From NCBI RefSeq assembly GCF_019396355.1, contig NZ_JAHKRK010000006.1:21863-85862 (forward strand): a stretch of DNA of 64,000 bases, in the 5' to 3' direction. Below the pieces are notes generated by a model. That model had not been told where the DNA came from, ran no database searches, and saw only the letters and a list, made by a program, of their open reading frames with translations. Every line of letters starts with the position of its first letter. Position 1 is the first letter of the stretch. Source of the stretch: Pseudonocardia nigra. Its GTDB lineage: Bacteria > Actinomycetota > Actinomycetes > Mycobacteriales > Pseudonocardiaceae. A program made the position numbers and the translations under genes. This document shows, one piece after another, positions 26,475 through 34,979 of the stretch.

Positions 26475-27200
26475 GTGAGTGCTCGTTCCATCTGGAGGCA
26501 CGCCGTGGGGGCGCTCGCCTGCCTCGCGATCGTCGCCGTGGCGTCCTGTTCGGCCACGGATCCGGCGGCGGAGTCGCAGGGGGCGCCGCCCGCGGCCGCG
26601 CCCACCGAGCCCGACGGCGACGGCGCGTCCGGCGACGTGCAGCGGAGCGCGCTCGGCCGGGCCAACCAGGGTGCGCTGACGTTGGTGGCACTCGGCGGGC
26701 TCGGACGCGAGCAGGCCGCGGGCGACGAGGTCCGTGACCTCGGTACCCGGCTCGCCACCGAGGGTCAGGCGTTCCTGGACCGGCTCCAGCAGGCGGCGAC
26801 GGCCCAGGGTGTGGCGCTCGGGGACTTCCCCAGCGCGGAGCAGCAGGCGCTGCTCGCCGACCTCCGCGCGCGGTCCGGGCAGCCGTTCGACCAGGCCTGG
26901 CTGCGCACCGCGATGCAGGTGCAGCAGCAGGCCCGGGACGCGGCCACCGCGATCCTCTCCTCGGCGGACGCCTCCGCCGAGGCCCGCGACGCCGCCGAGT
27001 CGCTGCTGGCGCTGCTGGACGGGATGAACGCCGAGATCCGGCGGGCCGCGACCTCAGCGGGGGCCGACACCCCCGCCGCGGTGGACGCCGGGACCGGCGG
27101 CCAGGCCGCCACCGACGCGCCGCCCGGCGTGGCGCTCGGGCTCCTCGCCGCGGGCGTGGTCCTGGTGTGCAGCGCGCTGTGGCGGCGGCGCGCGACCTGA
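26475..27200 (+). CDS. DUF4142 protein with lipobox-like signal and C-terminal membrane anchor
   Basis: A 241-residue exported protein. The N-terminal signal ends in VAVASCS, a possible lipobox. A DUF4142 helical (ferritin-like) domain spans about 55-190. The C-terminus is PPGVALGLLAAGVVLVCSALWRRR, a hydrophobic segment followed by positive charges, as in sortase substrates but without a clear LPxTG. GAGGAGG at 26464-26470 supports GTG 26475. It overlaps the sortase gene by 34 bp, so the two are cotranscribed. Whether it is anchored by lipid, membrane helix or sortase is open. Confidence 0.78.
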   Translation: MSARSIWRHAVGALACLAIVAVASCSATDPAAESQGAPPAAAPTEPDGDGASGDVQRSALGRANQGALTLVALGGLGREQAAGDEVRDLGTRLATEGQAFLDRLQQAATAQGVALGDFPSAEQQALLADLRARSGQPFDQAWLRTAMQVQQQARDAATAILSSADASAEARDAAESLLALLDGMNAEIRRAATSAGADTPAAVDAGTGGQAATDAPPGVALGLLAAGVVLVCSALWRRRAT

Positions 27201-27862
27201 CCGCTTCGGCCACCCGCCGGCCCCGGATCCTGCTCGCGTGTTGGGGCGTGCTCTGCCTGGAGGCCGGCGCCACGCTGCTCGCGACGGCGCCGCCCGAGCC
27301 GGGCGCGCTCGGCACCCTGCCGGCGCCCGTCGTCGCGGTTCCGTCGCGCGGGGTGCTCCTCGGGCCGCCCGCCGTCCCGTTCCGTCCCCCGTGGTCCGCC
27401 CCCGGCGCCGTCGACGCGGGCGTGGTGCCCGTCGGCATCGCGTTCCCGGGACGCGACGTGCGGGCCCCGGTCGTCCCGGTTCGCACCGACGGCGCGGGCG
27501 CGCTCGTGGTGCCCGACGCCCCGTCGACCGTCGGGTGGTGGTCGCCGAGCGCGCTCGCCGGTGGCGCGACCGGCCCGACGGTGCTGGCCGGGCACGTGGA
27601 CACGGCAGCCGCCGGGATCGGTGCGCTCGCCGTGCTCCGCGTCGTGGAGGTCGGGGAGCGGATCGAGGTGACCGGCGTCGACGGCCGCACGTTCGCGTAC
27701 GAGGTCGTCGCGCGGCGGCAGTACGTCAAGGCCGAGCTGCCGCCGGAGGTGTTCGCGGCGGGCGCGCCGCCCGGGCTGGTCCTGATCACGTGCGGGGGCC
27801 GGTTCGACCCCCGCACGCGGCACTACGAGGACAACGTGGTGGTGTTCGCCGCGAAGGCCTGA
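27167..27862 (+). CDS. Class F sortase
   Basis: A 231-residue membrane-anchored transpeptidase. A TM segment near residues 20-40 is followed by a Pro-rich spacer and a sortase beta-barrel. The catalytic triad is visible as His in VLAGHVDT, Cys in LVLITCGG, and Arg in TRHYEDN. Class F sortases of actinobacteria attach proteins to the cell wall. It overlaps the DUF4142 gene, suggesting that protein as substrate, although the recognition motif is not canonical. GTG 27179 is an alternative start. Confidence 0.9.
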   Translation: MQRAVAAARDLTASATRRPRILLACWGVLCLEAGATLLATAPPEPGALGTLPAPVVAVPSRGVLLGPPAVPFRPPWSAPGAVDAGVVPVGIAFPGRDVRAPVVPVRTDGAGALVVPDAPSTVGWWSPSALAGGATGPTVLAGHVDTAAAGIGALAVLRVVEVGERIEVTGVDGRTFAYEVVARRQYVKAELPPEVFAAGAPPGLVLITCGGRFDPRTRHYEDNVVVFAAKA

Positions 27863-29211
27863 GCCCCGGCGCGGCCGGTGATTGCCGCCCCCAGCAGGGC
27901 GAGCCCGGCCATCCCTGCGACCAGCACGGGCAGCGCCACCGCAGGCGAGGTGAACAGCGCGAGGAGCGCGCCGCCCAGGCCGATCATGAGGGCGACGGTG
28001 AGCTGGTCGGCGATCTGCGCCGCCGAGGAGTGGAATCCGACCGCGCTCGGGGCCGACTGCTGCAACAGCAGGTAGGACACCGACGAGAAGCCCAGCCCCA
28101 TCCCGACGCCGGCGACCACCCAGAACGGGGCGGCGAGCCACGGCACACCCCAGGCCGGCGCGACGAGCAGCATCCCGGCCGCACCGAGCGCGACGGAGCA
28201 GAAGCCGGCGCGCAGCAGCGTGACCCGGGACAGGTCGGGGTGGCGGCCCTGCCAGGCGGCGGCGCACGACCAGCCGAGCGAGCCCAGAATCAGCGGGATG
28301 CCGGCAGCCGTCAGCGACCAGCCGTGGGTGCCGTTGAGCATCAGCGGCAGGTACGAGTTGATCGCGAAGAACGCGCCGGCGAGCAGCCCGCGCGCGGCGA
28401 CGACGGTCGGAATGCCCCGTCCGGCCCGGAACACCCCGGTCGGCAGCAATCGCAGCAGCGCGGGCACGAGCACTCCGAGCGCCGCGGCCGCCACCCCGAG
28501 CGCGAGCAGGCTCACCTGCTGCGACGCCCAGCTCAGCCCGGCCACGCCGGCCGCCGCGGCGAGGGCGGCGACGACCAGCCCGCGCCGCGGCGCGGCCACC
28601 TCACCGCTCGGTGGCTCGAGCTGTCGGACGGCCGGCACCACGAGGCCGACGGCCAGCAGGACGAGCGGGACCAGCCCGAGGAACACCCAGTGCCAGGACA
28701 GCGCCTCGGTCACCACGCCCGAGACGGGCGGACCGATCAGCGCGGGCAGGACCCATGCCGAGGAGATGAGCGCGAAGACCGCGGGCCGGGCCCGCTCCGG
28801 ATAGACCACGGCGATCAGCACGAACGCCGCCACGGTCATCGTGCCGGCACCGAGTCCCTGCAGCACCCGCCCGACGAGCAGCTGCGCCATCGCGCCCGCC
28901 GTGCCGGCCACGGCCAGGCCGATGCCGAAGAGCAGCGGCGCGGCGACCAGCGGCACCCTCGGCCCCGCGCGGTCGCACCAACGCCCGCCGAGCACGGTGC
29001 CGAACACCGACGCCGCCATGAACGCCACGAACGGCCAGGCGTACAGCGCGACCGCGCCGAGGTCGGCCACGAGCGCGGGCATGGCCGTCCCGACGCCCAT
29101 CGACTCGAACGCCACCAGGCTGATCAGCAGCACCAGCCCGGTCGTCGTCGCGCGGCGGCTCGGGCCGAAGAGCTCAGCGCGGACGGGGGCGGGGACAGGG
29201 GCTGCGGTCAC
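27823..29211 (-). CDS. MFS transporter, drug-exporter type
   Basis: A 462-residue, ~14-helix-pattern MFS protein. It has the motif A-like GGRWCDRAGPRVPL between TM2 and TM3 and motif C-like ALIGPPVSGVVTE in TM5, both typical of H+-coupled DHA2-type exporters. Substrate unknown. The gene end overlaps the convergent sortase gene by 40 bp. GTG 29211 is preferred; a longer form from ATG 29262 would add 17 residues, but a TTGACC -35-like element and the inverted repeat TTGAC/GTCAA occupy that stretch. Confidence 0.88.
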   Translation of the reverse strand: MTAAPVPAPVRAELFGPSRRATTTGLVLLISLVAFESMGVGTAMPALVADLGAVALYAWPFVAFMAASVFGTVLGGRWCDRAGPRVPLVAAPLLFGIGLAVAGTAGAMAQLLVGRVLQGLGAGTMTVAAFVLIAVVYPERARPAVFALISSAWVLPALIGPPVSGVVTEALSWHWVFLGLVPLVLLAVGLVVPAVRQLEPPSGEVAAPRRGLVVAALAAAAGVAGLSWASQQVSLLALGVAAAALGVLVPALLRLLPTGVFRAGRGIPTVVAARGLLAGAFFAINSYLPLMLNGTHGWSLTAAGIPLILGSLGWSCAAAWQGRHPDLSRVTLLRAGFCSVALGAAGMLLVAPAWGVPWLAAPFWVVAGVGMGLGFSSVSYLLLQQSAPSAVGFHSSAAQIADQLTVALMIGLGGALLALFTSPAVALPVLVAGMAGLALLGAAITGRAGAQAFAANTTTLSS

Positions 29212-29229
29212 GGCGACGATCGTGCAACC

Positions 29230-29254
29230 TTGACAGGGGTTCAGGTCAACCTGG
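29230..29254 (-). promoter_or_regulatory. Possible regulated promoter of the MFS gene
   Basis: On the minus strand TTGACC (a -35-like hexamer) is followed by CTGTCAAGG, giving the inverted repeat TTGAC...GTCAA within one spacer length, as in MerR-type promoters where the activator binds between -35 and -10. The -10 is not clear. If real, the transcript would begin near the GTG at 29211. Confidence 0.3.
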
Positions 29255-29300
29255 TTCTCCATCATGGGGGTCCGATGGGTCACGACCGCATCGCGGCGAC

Positions 29301-29534
29301 GTGTGCGGGGAGACTGCCGCGGCCCGCACCGTTGCTCGCGACGGCACTGACGACGTCGAGCACCCCGACCTGGTCGCGCAGCGGATCGAGCGGTACGCCG
29401 AGGTGGTGGGGGCGCCCACCGGCTGCGGGATCGCCACCGTGACCGTCGGTGCGGACGGGATCGACCCGCGGAACGCGCGGGCCGAGCTCCGCTCACTGGT
29501 GAAGGGCGCCGCGCTCGTGGGCGGACGCGCATGA
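29301..29534 (+). pseudogene. Probable 3' remnant of a MetE-like (cobalamin-independent methionine synthase II type) gene
   Basis: The 77-codon frame reads EHPDLVAQRIERYAEVVG, then a Cys-containing TGCG strand, then IDPRNARAELRSLVKGAALV. This is the order of the last ~65 residues of UROD/MetE-like proteins: a helix after the penultimate strand, the zinc-ligand Cys, and the terminal helix. The barrel that should precede it is absent. It overlaps the next frame by ATGA. It may still be translated as a short protein, but it looks like a truncated gene. Confidence 0.45.
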
Positions 29535-30857
29535 CGCGGTTCCTGCGCCCGTCCCACCTCGTCGCCACCGCCGACGCGGTCTGGGCGGTCGACGACTTCC
29601 AGCCCGTCGCCGCCCGCCTCGACCCGGTCGACGGGCAGCTGCTCGGGACCGTGGCCTGGCCGGAACTGCCGCCGCAGCCGGTCGACCGGGCCCGGCTCGT
29701 CGCGGCCGACGCCCGGCAACGTCTGGGTGCAGCACGGCGAAACACTCGGTCTCCTCGACGCCGACGGGGTTCGCGGCACCTGCCGCGCGGCGGGAGCCAC
29801 CCTGCTCGCCGCGGGTGGGCCCGGCGCATGGCTCGCCGAGATTCCGTACATCGATGTCGGCGAGGCGGGACCGGACGGCACGTGGGGCCCCGCGCCACCC
29901 CTGCCGGACGGCCGGATCGTGCTCGTCACTCCCGACCGCCGCCACCGGGAGATCCGGCTGGATCGCCCGGTGTCCGTATTGGCCGCCGACCCCGGCGGCC
30001 TGCTGGTTACGGTGTCGGAACGGCCGCCGGAGGCGATCCCGACCGGGCCCGGGGGCAACACGTTCGACTACCACCGCACGACGCTGATCGTGCCGTGGCA
30101 GGCGCTGGGGGCGGACCGGATCGTCTGCGCCGACCATCCACGGGTGGAACGCCGTCACACAGGCAACCCCGGCTGGTTGCGGCCCAGGCCCCACGCGGGC
30201 TGGTGGGCCGGCGGGTTGTGGTGGAGCGGCGGTTGGGACCCGGCCGGATCGAAGATCGACCGCCCGCTGCTCGCCGTCGGCGTCGACGACGAGGGTGCCG
30301 AGCAGGCCAGGGTGGCGCTGGGCAGGGGCAGCATCCGCGCCGGCTGCATCGTGGGTGAGCGGATCTGGCTCGCCGTGTGGCGCGGACGGTTCCTCCACGT
30401 GGACGCCGACGCGCCCGCCGACGTGGTCGTGCTCGACCCGGTCGCGCGTCGGGTGGCACAGGCGCTGGCACCGGACGCCGTCGTGATCGCGGCGCACTGC
30501 TGGCCGCCGCCGTCCGCCCCGCCGGCACACGTGATGGAGCACGCCGAGCAATGGCTCGGCCGGTTCGCCGGTCTCGAGGCGTTCTGGACCGACGAGGCCG
30601 GGGCGACCGCACCGCTCGCGGCCGGGATGACCGACGCCCGCGCGGCGCTCGACGGTGAGTGGCCTGACCTCGCCGTACGGGTCACCTTCCGGCACCCGTA
30701 CTTCCCGGGCGGCCTCCTCAGCCGCCGCATCCCCCTCGTCGACGAGCTCGGGCGCCCGGTCGAGCCCGAGTACGCCGACATCGGGTTGATGGAGGACCTG
30801 GACACTGGATACCTGCCGCCCATGACGGAGGCGGTCGACGGGATCCTGGAGATCTGA
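29531..30857 (+). pseudogene. Beta-propeller-like hypothetical protein interrupted by a single-base frameshift
   Basis: The first frame (from ATG 29531) gives VATADAVWAVDDFQPVAARLDPVDG and runs to LVAADA. The repeat then continues in the +1 frame as GNVWVQHGETLGLLDADG and stays open to 30857, ending in a conserved-looking domain (WWAGGLWWSGGWDP, FRHPYFPGGLLSRRIPLVDELG). Removing one C from GCCCGG at 29711-29716 joins the two frames into ~441 residues with no loss. The repeat pattern (A-D-G-x-V-W-V) is that of SMP-30/NHL propellers. It is a real frameshift or a sequence error. Function unknown. Confidence 0.7.
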
Positions 30858-30903
30858 GCCAGCCCTCGGATCCGCCCCGGCCCACGCGTGGCAACCTTTC
30901 CCC

Positions 30904-32169
30904 GTGAGCACCAGCACCACCGCACCCACCGACGTCACTCCCGAGGCCACCGCCGTCCGCGAGGCCGCCCAGCGCGCCGCGGCCGCGGCGCCGGGCGTCC
31001 GGGCCGCCGGGGGACCGGCGATCGACGCCGCCCTGCGCACCGCAGCGGGCCTGCTCCGCGAGCGTTCCGACGACCTGCTCGCCGCCAACGCCGCCGACGT
31101 CGAGGCGGCGAAGCGGAACGGGATGGCGCAGGGCCTGCTCGATCGGCTGCGGCTGAGCCCGGAGCGGCTGGCCGACATGGCCACGCAGCTCGAGGTGCTC
31201 GCCGACACTCCCGAGCCGCCGCTGCAGCGCGAGGTCCGGACGCTGCCCACCGGTGAGCGCGTGTTCGAGCGCCGGGTGCCGGTCGGGGTGATCGGCGCGG
31301 TGTTCGAGGCCCGCCCCAACGTCACGGTGGACGTCGCCTCGCAGGTGCTCAAGGCCCGCAGCGCCGCCGTCCTCCGCACCGGCTCGGCCGCACTCGGGTC
31401 GGCCACCGCGCTCGTCGAGCTCGTCATCGCGCCCGCGCTCGCCCGCCACGGGGTGCCCGAGGCGGCGGTACAGCTCGTCCCCACGCCGGGGCACGCGGGA
31501 GCCGAGGCGCTCGTCGGGCTGCCCGACCTCGTCCCGCTCGTGGTGGTGCGGGGCAGCGGCGAGGTCACCCGCAAGCTTTCGACGCTCGGCGCGGCCGCCG
31601 GCACCCGAGTGCTGGCCCACGCCGACGGCGGCGGCGTCCTCTACCTCGACGCCAGCTCCGACGAGGCGGACGTGACGCGCCTCGTCACCGACAGCACCGA
31701 CCGGCTGGGTGTCTGCAACCGGCTCAACCTGCTGCTCATCGACCGGCCCGCGTACGACCGGCTGTGGCCGGTCGCCGAGCGCGCTCTCGCCGAGCGCAGG
31801 ATCACGCCGAGCCTCCCTCCGCACGACCACCGGCTCGGCCACGAGTGGGCGCTCGACTCCGGCGCCGAGGCCCACGTCACCGTCGCGCAGGTCGACGGCC
31901 CGGTCGACGCCGCCACCACCGCGGCCCGCGAGACGTCCGGGCTCGCGGCCACCGTCTGCGCCACCGACGAGGCCGCCGCCACGGCGTTCATCGACGCCTA
32001 CACCGGCACCGGGGTGTTCTGGAACGCCACCACCCGGCTGCTCGACGGCTACAAGCTCCTCGGCCTGCCCGAGACCGGCATCAACGTCGACCACACGCCG
32101 GGCCCGCGCGGCCCGGTGACGTACGTGGACCTGTCGCTGCGCCAGTTCGTGGTGCTGCCGCCCGCCTGA
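30904..32169 (+). CDS. proA: Gamma-glutamyl phosphate reductase
   Basis: A 421-residue ALDH-superfamily enzyme of proline synthesis. It shows GVIGAVFEARPNVTVDVASQVLKA, LKARSAAVLRTGSAAL, VLAHADGGGVLYLDASSDE, the catalytic Cys in GVCNRLNLLLID, and the C-terminal FWNATTRLLDGYKLLGLPETGIN. It reduces gamma-glutamyl phosphate to the semialdehyde with NADPH. It is a single gene; proB is not in the window. Followed at 23 bp by a perfect palindrome. Confidence 0.96.
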   Translation: MSTSTTAPTDVTPEATAVREAAQRAAAAAPGVRAAGGPAIDAALRTAAGLLRERSDDLLAANAADVEAAKRNGMAQGLLDRLRLSPERLADMATQLEVLADTPEPPLQREVRTLPTGERVFERRVPVGVIGAVFEARPNVTVDVASQVLKARSAAVLRTGSAALGSATALVELVIAPALARHGVPEAAVQLVPTPGHAGAEALVGLPDLVPLVVVRGSGEVTRKLSTLGAAAGTRVLAHADGGGVLYLDASSDEADVTRLVTDSTDRLGVCNRLNLLLIDRPAYDRLWPVAERALAERRITPSLPPHDHRLGHEWALDSGAEAHVTVAQVDGPVDAATTAARETSGLAATVCATDEAAATAFIDAYTGTGVFWNATTRLLDGYKLLGLPETGINVDHTPGPRGPVTYVDLSLRQFVVLPPA

Positions 32170-32191
32170 CCCGGGAGTACGGTCCGCCCCG

Positions 32192-32246
32192 TTGCAGCAA
32201 AGCCACTTTCATGCCAGCAGGCTGCGTGAAAGTGGCTTTGCTGCAA
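32192..32246. repeat. Intergenic palindrome, copy 3 of the dispersed GCAGCAA family
   Basis: Perfect 20-nt arms TTGCAGCAAAGCCACTTTCA (32192-32211) and its complement (32227-32246) flank a 15-nt loop. The arms match the copy at 62081-62137 exactly over their full length. It lies after proA and 74 bp before the M16 peptidase operon. Termination of proA is the likely role. Confidence 0.82.
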
Positions 32247-32319
32247 TCGGACCCGGCAGGACCGGGCGGCCCTCCCGGGCCCGAGCGAGCCGCCGTCACC
32301 ACGGGCTACATTCGGCGGC

Positions 32320-33612
32320 GTGCCTGCCGTAGAACTGCATCGGACGACGTTGCCCAACGGGTTGCGGGTCCTCATCGTCCCGGATCCGGCCACCCCCGTT
32401 GTCGGCGTCGCGGTGCACGTCGACGTCGGATTCCGCTCCGAGCCCGAAGGCCGCACCGGCTTCGCGCACCTGTTCGAGCACCTGATGTTCCAGGGCAGCG
32501 AGAGCCTGGAGAAGCTGGCCCACTTCCGGCACGTCCAGGGCTCCGGTGGGGTCTTCAACGGCTCGACGCACCAGGACTACACCGACTACTTCCAGGTGCT
32601 CCCGGCGGCGGCGCTGGAGCGCGCGCTGTTCCTCGAGGCCGACCGCCTGCGCGCGCCGAAGCTCACCGAGGAGAACCTGCGCAACCAGGTGGACGTGGTC
32701 AAGGAGGAGATCCGGCTCAACGTCCTCAACCGGCCCTACGGCGGGTTCCCGTGGATCCTGCTGCCGCCGGTCCTGTACGACACGTTCCCCAACGCGCACA
32801 ACGGCTACGGCGACTTCTCCGAGCTGGAGCAGGCCTCGCTCGACGACGCCGCCGCCTTCTTCGACACCTACTACGCCCCGGGCAACGCGCAGGTCACCGT
32901 GGCCGGCTACTTGGACGTCGAGGAGACGCTGCGCCTGGTCGAGAAGCACTTCGGGGACATCCCGGCCCGGCCGACGCCCGTCCGTCCGTCGTTCGGCGAG
33001 CCGCTGCCCAGCGGCGAGCGCCGCGAGGCCACACCGGACGCGCACGCCCCGCTGCCCGCGCTCGCGCTCGGCTACCGGATGCCCGACCCGGCCACCGACC
33101 TCGACGGCTACCTCGGCCACGCACTGCTCGGCTCCGTGCTCGGCGACGGCGAGGCCGCCCGTCTGCAGCGCCGGCTCGTGCACGCGGACGGGCTCGTCAC
33201 CGACATCTCCGCGAGCGCCGGTCTGATGGGCCCGCTGGACGCCCGCGATCCCGACACGTTCACGATCACCGCCGTGCACCCGGCCGCCGTCGACCCGGAC
33301 CGCGTGCTCGCCGCCGTCGACGAGGAGCTGGACAAGCTCGCCGCCGAGGGCCCGAGCGAGGACGAGCTGGCCCGCCAGGTGGCGCGCTGGTCCGCCGGGA
33401 TGCACCAGGAGAACGACCGCGTCATGTACCGGATGCTCGGCCTCGGCGCGCGCGAGCTGCTGTACGGCCGCGCCGAGATCAGCGTCGAGCTGCCCGACCG
33501 GCTCGCCGCCGTCACCCCCGAGCAGGTGCGTGCCGCCGCGGCCGCGCTGCGCTCGGGCGGGCGGGGCGTGTTGCTGGTGGAGCCGAGCGCCGCCCAGGAG
33601 GACGCCGCATGA
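32320..33612 (+). CDS. M16B family zinc peptidase, catalytic subunit
   Basis: A 430-residue peptidase with the inverted zinc motif in FAHLFEHLMFQGSE (H-x2-E-H, near residue 51), the distal Glu in the ENLRNQVDVVKEEIRL helix, and a second M16 half from about residue 190. No signal peptide. M16B enzymes work as a catalytic/non-catalytic pair enclosing a chamber. The next gene, overlapping by ATGA, supplies the second subunit. The target peptides are unknown. Confidence 0.93.
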   Translation: MPAVELHRTTLPNGLRVLIVPDPATPVVGVAVHVDVGFRSEPEGRTGFAHLFEHLMFQGSESLEKLAHFRHVQGSGGVFNGSTHQDYTDYFQVLPAAALERALFLEADRLRAPKLTEENLRNQVDVVKEEIRLNVLNRPYGGFPWILLPPVLYDTFPNAHNGYGDFSELEQASLDDAAAFFDTYYAPGNAQVTVAGYLDVEETLRLVEKHFGDIPARPTPVRPSFGEPLPSGERREATPDAHAPLPALALGYRMPDPATDLDGYLGHALLGSVLGDGEAARLQRRLVHADGLVTDISASAGLMGPLDARDPDTFTITAVHPAAVDPDRVLAAVDEELDKLAAEGPSEDELARQVARWSAGMHQENDRVMYRMLGLGARELLYGRAEISVELPDRLAAVTPEQVRAAAAALRSGGRGVLLVEPSAAQEDAA

Positions 33613-34979
33613 CCGTCACCACCCACCGCACCGCCGAGGAGATCGGTCGCACCGCGGCGGGCCCGCGGTCGCTGCCGCCGCTGGGTCCCACCCGCGCCGT
33701 CCCGCTCCCGGACGTCGAGGAGCGCACGCTGCCGAACGGGCTGCGCGTGCTCGCCGCGCACCGGCCCGGCGTGCCGATGGTGGAGCTGCGCCTGCGGGTC
33801 CCGTTCGCGGGGGACGCGCCCGAGCACCCCGCCGTCGCCGAGCTGCTGGCGTCCTCGCTGCTCACCGGCACCGCCACCCGCGACCGCGTCGGGATCGACG
33901 ACGAGCTGGCCGCCGTCGGCGCCGACCTCGGCGTCAACGTCGACCCGGAGCGGCTGCAGATCGGCGGCTCCGGGCTCGCCGACGGGCTGCCCGACCTGCT
34001 CGGCGTGCTCGCCGACGTGCTCACGTCCGCCACGCACCCCGACGGCGAGGTCACCCGCGAGCGGGAGCGGCTCGTCGAGCGGATCACGGTGGCACGGTCG
34101 CAGCCGCGCACGATCGCGCGCGAGGCGCTGCAGCGCAGGCGCTTCGGCGATCACCCGATCACCCGCGAGATGCCCACGGGCGCCGAGGTCGCGGCCGTCA
34201 CGCCCGAGCAGGTGCGCGCGCTGCAGGCCGCGGCGCTCGTGCCGCGCGGGTCGATCCTCACCCTCGTCGGCGACATCGACACCGCCGCGGCGATCGCCGA
34301 GGTCGACAAGGCACTCGCCGCGTGGACGTCGGACGCCACCGCCCGCGAGCTCTCCGCTCCGCCGCCGCTCGCGCCGGGCGACCTGCAGCTCGTGCACCGC
34401 CCCGGTTCGGTGCAGTCGCAGCTGCGGCTCTCGGCGTCGGCGCTGCGCCGTCACGACGAGCGCTACGCCGCGCTGCAGCTGGCCAACCTCGTGTTCGGCG
34501 GCTACTTCTCCTCGCGCTGGATGGAGAACATCCGCGAGGACAAGGGCTACACCTACGGCGCCCACTCCGGGATCGAGTTCATCCCGGACGGCGCCGTCCT
34601 CGGCGTCGAGACCGACGTGGCGAGCGACGTCACCGCCGCCGCGCTGCTCGAGACCCGCTACGAGCTGGGCAGGCTCACGGCGGTGCCGCCGACCGCGGCC
34701 GAGGTCGACGCCGCCCGCGCGTACGCCGTCGGGTCGCTGCTGATCTCGCTCGACAGCCAGGGTGGGCTCGCGTCCACGCTGGCCGCGCTGGCCGCCGACG
34801 GGCTCGGCATCGACTGGCTGCGCGAGCACCCGAACCGACTGGAGGCCGTCACCGTCGAACAGGTCACCGAGGCGGCGCTGGAGTTCTTCGCGCCGACCAC
34901 GTTCACCGGCGTGGTGGTCGGCGACGCCGACGTCATCGGCGCGGGCGTCCGCGCGCTGGGCGGGATCACCGGACCGTGA
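33609..34979 (+). CDS. M16B family protein, non-catalytic partner subunit
   Basis: A 456-residue M16 homolog without the HxxEH motif; the equivalent helix reads HPAVAELLASSLLTG. It retains the substrate-binding Arg/Tyr stretch FSSRWMENIREDKGYTYGAHS that defines the partner subunit of M16B heterodimers. It is translationally coupled at both ends (ATGA with the catalytic subunit, GTGA with nudC), so the three genes form one operon. Confidence 0.92.
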   Translation: MTVTTHRTAEEIGRTAAGPRSLPPLGPTRAVPLPDVEERTLPNGLRVLAAHRPGVPMVELRLRVPFAGDAPEHPAVAELLASSLLTGTATRDRVGIDDELAAVGADLGVNVDPERLQIGGSGLADGLPDLLGVLADVLTSATHPDGEVTRERERLVERITVARSQPRTIAREALQRRRFGDHPITREMPTGAEVAAVTPEQVRALQAAALVPRGSILTLVGDIDTAAAIAEVDKALAAWTSDATARELSAPPPLAPGDLQLVHRPGSVQSQLRLSASALRRHDERYAALQLANLVFGGYFSSRWMENIREDKGYTYGAHSGIEFIPDGAVLGVETDVASDVTAAALLETRYELGRLTAVPPTAAEVDAARAYAVGSLLISLDSQGGLASTLAALAADGLGIDWLREHPNRLEAVTVEQVTEAALEFFAPTTFTGVVVGDADVIGAGVRALGGITGP

